NCBI RefSeq assembly: GCF_001189845.1
Contig: NZ_LFLZ01000054.1
Coordinates: 1-62,395, forward strand
DNA length: 62,395 bases
Direction: 5' to 3'
Source: Bradyrhizobium tropiciagri
GTDB lineage: Bacteria > Pseudomonadota > Alphaproteobacteria > Rhizobiales > Xanthobacteraceae
Positions 60,407 through 62,395 of this stretch are shown piece after piece. How positions within the stretch are numbered: the first letter of the stretch is position 1; every line of letters starts with the position of its first letter. The notes under the pieces are model-generated. The model ran no database searches. It worked only from the letters and a program-made list of their open reading frames with translations, and was not told where the DNA came from. Position numbers and translations under genes: made by a program.

Positions 60407-62368
60407 ATGACCAATATTTTCACGCCGAAACCCAATCCCTCCGTCGAGCAGGACCAGTTCCTGACCATCCTGTCGCGCGAGGAGGCGATTGCGCGCTTTG
60501 AGGCGGCGCTGTTTCCGCGTCAATTGCCGTCGGAGACGCGGCGGCTCGCCGATGCGCTCGGCCGTGCCCTGGCGGAGGACGTGACAGCGCCGATCGACGT
60601 GCCGCCGTTCGATCGCTCCAATGTCGACGGCTTTGCGGTGCGCTCGGCCGATCTTGCGCGCGCAGGCGAGGGCGCGCCGGTGCAGCTCAAATTGAATGAC
60701 GAGACCATTTCGTGTGGCACCGCGCCGACCCGGGCTGTGGTGCCGGGCACTGCGACCGCGATTGCGACCGGCGGCCCGGTGCCGCGCGGCGCGGATGCGA
60801 TCGTGATGGTCGAGCACACCCAACCGGCCGGCCAAGTTGGCGGCAACAACGCGATTGAGGTCCGGCGCGCGGCATCGCCCGGACAGTTCGTGTCCTATGC
60901 CGGCTCCGACATCGCGCGCGGCGAGGCACTGCTGCGCGCGGGAACGATCATCGGCTCGCGCGAGATCGGCATGCTCGCGGCCTGCGGCATCGCCGAAGTC
61001 GCGGTGGTACGCCGTCCGCGCGTTGCGATCCTCTCGACCGGCGACGAGCTGGTGCAGCCCGGCGAGGTGCTGCGGCCGGCCGCGATCTACGACACCAATG
61101 GCGCGATCGTCACGGCGGCGATTGCCGAGAACGGTGGTGACGCGTCGTTTCTCGGCGCGATCGCGGACAATGAGGTCATGCTCGAAGCCGCGATGCGCAA
61201 GGCGCTGGCGGACAGCGACATGCTGGTGCTGTCGGGCGGCACCTCCAAGGGTGCGGGCGACGTCTCACACCGGATCATCGCAAGGCTCGGCAAGCCCGGC
61301 ATCATTGCGCATGGCGTGGCGCTCAAGCCTGGCAAGCCGCTGTGCCTTGCGGTCTGCGACGGCAAGCCTGTGGTGATCCTGCCGGGCTTTCCGACCTCGG
61401 CGATGTTCACCTTCCACGACATGATCGTGCCGGTGCTGCGGCGGATGGCCGGCCTGCCGCCCCGCTCCGATGCCAAGGTCGCGGCGAAGGTGCCGGTGCG
61501 CATCGCCTCCGAGCTCGGGCGCACCGAGTTCGTGATGGTGTCGCTGGTCGAAGGCACTGATGGCCTGATCGCCTATCCCGGCGGCAAGGGCTCGGGCGCG
61601 ATCACCTCGTTTGCGCAGGCCGACGGCTTCCTGAAGATCGAGGCGCTGGCCGACCAGATGCCGGCCGGCAGCGACGCCGAGGTGACGCTGTTCACGCCGC
61701 ATGTGCGGGTGCCAGATCTCGTCATCGTCGGCAGCCATTGCACCGGGCTCGATCTCGTCACCGCGCCGCTGGCACATGCCGGGCTCGTTGTGCGTTCGAT
61801 CGCGGTCGGCAGTCTCGGCGGGCTTGCGGCGGCCAAGCGCGGCGAATGCGATCTCGCCCCGATCCATCTGTTCGACGACAAGACCGAGACCTACAACACG
61901 CCGTATCTCGCTGACGGCCTCGAGCTCGTGCCGGGCTGGCGGCGCATGCAGGGCATCGTGTTCCGCCGTGACGACACGCGCTTTGCCGGCCTGAGCGCAG
62001 AGCAGGCGGTGCGCGCCGCGCTCGCCGATCCCGCCTGCATCATGGTCAACCGCAACCAGGGCGCCGGCACCCGTATCCTGATCGATCGCTTGCTGGCAGG
62101 CAGCCGGCCCGACGGCTACTGGAATCAGCCGCGCTCGCACAACGCCGTTGCGGCCGCGGTGGCGCAGCATCGCGCCGACTGGGGCATGACCATCGCGCCG
62201 GTCGCGCACGCGTCCGGGCTCGGTTTCATTCCGCTGGACGAAGAGCATTATGACTTTGCGCTGGTGACGGCGCGCAAGCAACGGCCCGCGGTGCAGGCTT
62301 TTCTCGACGCGCTGGGATCGGAGGAGGGCCGCGCTGCGCTGACGGCGGCGGGGTTCAGGCCGGCGTAG
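60407..62368 (+). CDS. MoeA fused to a C-terminal periplasmic-binding-like domain
   Basis: The first 420 or so residues are a full MoeA: FDRSNVDGFAVRSADLA, ATGGPVPRGADAIVMVEHT, SYAGSDIARGEALLRAG, VLSGGTSKGAGDVSHRI and GVALKPGKPLCLAVCDGKPVVILPGFPTSA. The remaining 230 residues (FTPHVRVPDLVIVGSHCTGLDLVTAPLAHAG to GWRRMQGIVFRRDD and MVNRNQGAGTRILIDRLL) form a PBP-like domain without a signal peptide. In such fusions the domain may sense molybdate, tungstate or a cofactor ligand in the cytoplasm. MoeA inserts Mo into molybdopterin. The gene ends 27 bases before the window edge. Confidence 0.88.
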   Translation: MTNIFTPKPNPSVEQDQFLTILSREEAIARFEAALFPRQLPSETRRLADALGRALAEDVTAPIDVPPFDRSNVDGFAVRSADLARAGEGAPVQLKLNDETISCGTAPTRAVVPGTATAIATGGPVPRGADAIVMVEHTQPAGQVGGNNAIEVRRAASPGQFVSYAGSDIARGEALLRAGTIIGSREIGMLAACGIAEVAVVRRPRVAILSTGDELVQPGEVLRPAAIYDTNGAIVTAAIAENGGDASFLGAIADNEVMLEAAMRKALADSDMLVLSGGTSKGAGDVSHRIIARLGKPGIIAHGVALKPGKPLCLAVCDGKPVVILPGFPTSAMFTFHDMIVPVLRRMAGLPPRSDAKVAAKVPVRIASELGRTEFVMVSLVEGTDGLIAYPGGKGSGAITSFAQADGFLKIEALADQMPAGSDAEVTLFTPHVRVPDLVIVGSHCTGLDLVTAPLAHAGLVVRSIAVGSLGGLAAAKRGECDLAPIHLFDDKTETYNTPYLADGLELVPGWRRMQGIVFRRDDTRFAGLSAEQAVRAALADPACIMVNRNQGAGTRILIDRLLAGSRPDGYWNQPRSHNAVAAAVAQHRADWGMTIAPVAHASGLGFIPLDEEHYDFALVTARKQRPAVQAFLDALGSEEGRAALTAAGFRPA

Positions 62369-62395
62369 TGCTCCGCACCCATCGCCGTCCTGGCG

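Noticed and set aside
58925..60835. A 636-codon open frame on the minus strand
   Set aside because: It is antisense to the MoeA genes and out of frame with the binding-protein gene; the translation has no recognisable domain.
1..62395. CRISPR arrays, rRNA genes, intact transposases or integrases
   Set aside because: No regular spaced repeats, rRNA signatures or recombinase motifs were seen on either strand.

Overview
The window is GC-rich chromosomal DNA from an alphaproteobacterium, most likely Bradyrhizobium or a close relative. The evidence is the codon use, the Bradyrhizobiales-type intergenic palindromes (about 1-116, 1986-2087, 55514-55574), and a gene content rich in solute-binding proteins, LysR/AraC/MarR regulators and catabolic operons. 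I assigned about 50 protein genes, one tRNA gene and several regulatory or repeat elements. Species identity and all functions are read from sequence patterns only; no search was run.

Layout. 134-7607 is a metabolic mosaic: a PuuB-like FAD oxidoreductase, a NIPSNAP protein, two crotonase-fold proteins around a gamma-glutamyltransferase, a quinone-oxidoreductase-like MDR protein and a DUF2066 protein. 7637-9093 holds an AraC regulator and a small frameshifted gene. 9240-19759 holds two aromatic-type operons. The minus-strand one encodes Rieske dioxygenase alpha, beta and ferredoxin, an MFS carrier and a MarR regulator. The plus-strand one encodes a flavin hydroxylase, an alpha/beta hydrolase, an MFS carrier and an M24 hydrolase, and is divergent from a LysR gene. 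A perfect 20-bp palindrome and a LysR-type dyad mark the likely control sites. ilvA follows at 20093.

21653-28706 looks like one regulon: an MFS carrier, a LysR regulator, and an operon of DASS carrier, CoA-transferase III, citryl-CoA-lyase-like protein and amidohydrolase. The MFS promoter and the DASS promoter share a 33-bp element (27/33 identical), which ties the two units to the LysR. This could be an undescribed polycarboxylate catabolic pathway.

28932-43765 is a polyol or sugar-alcohol region. A SorC regulator is followed by an ABC importer with two ATPases, an FGGY kinase, a 2-hydroxyacid dehydrogenase, a class II aldolase and a GlpD/EryB-type flavoprotein. A second kinase-phosphatase-aldolase set runs divergently. 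The importer's binding-protein gene carries a frameshift, and its two ATPases have complementary motif substitutions.

43766-55572 is an accessory zone. It contains a four-gene chaperone-usher pilus operon with spore-coat-U-type subunits, a membrane cyclic-nucleotide-binding protein, and an AraC / flavin oxidoreductase / binding-protein trio. It ends at an intact CAT-anticodon tRNA gene (55573-55648). Two truncated copies of that tRNA's 3' part, at 49599 and 51323, indicate stepwise insertion at the tRNA. The right end (55760-62368) has three transport-type binding proteins without membrane partners and two tandem MoeA-family genes, the second fused to a periplasmic-binding-like domain.
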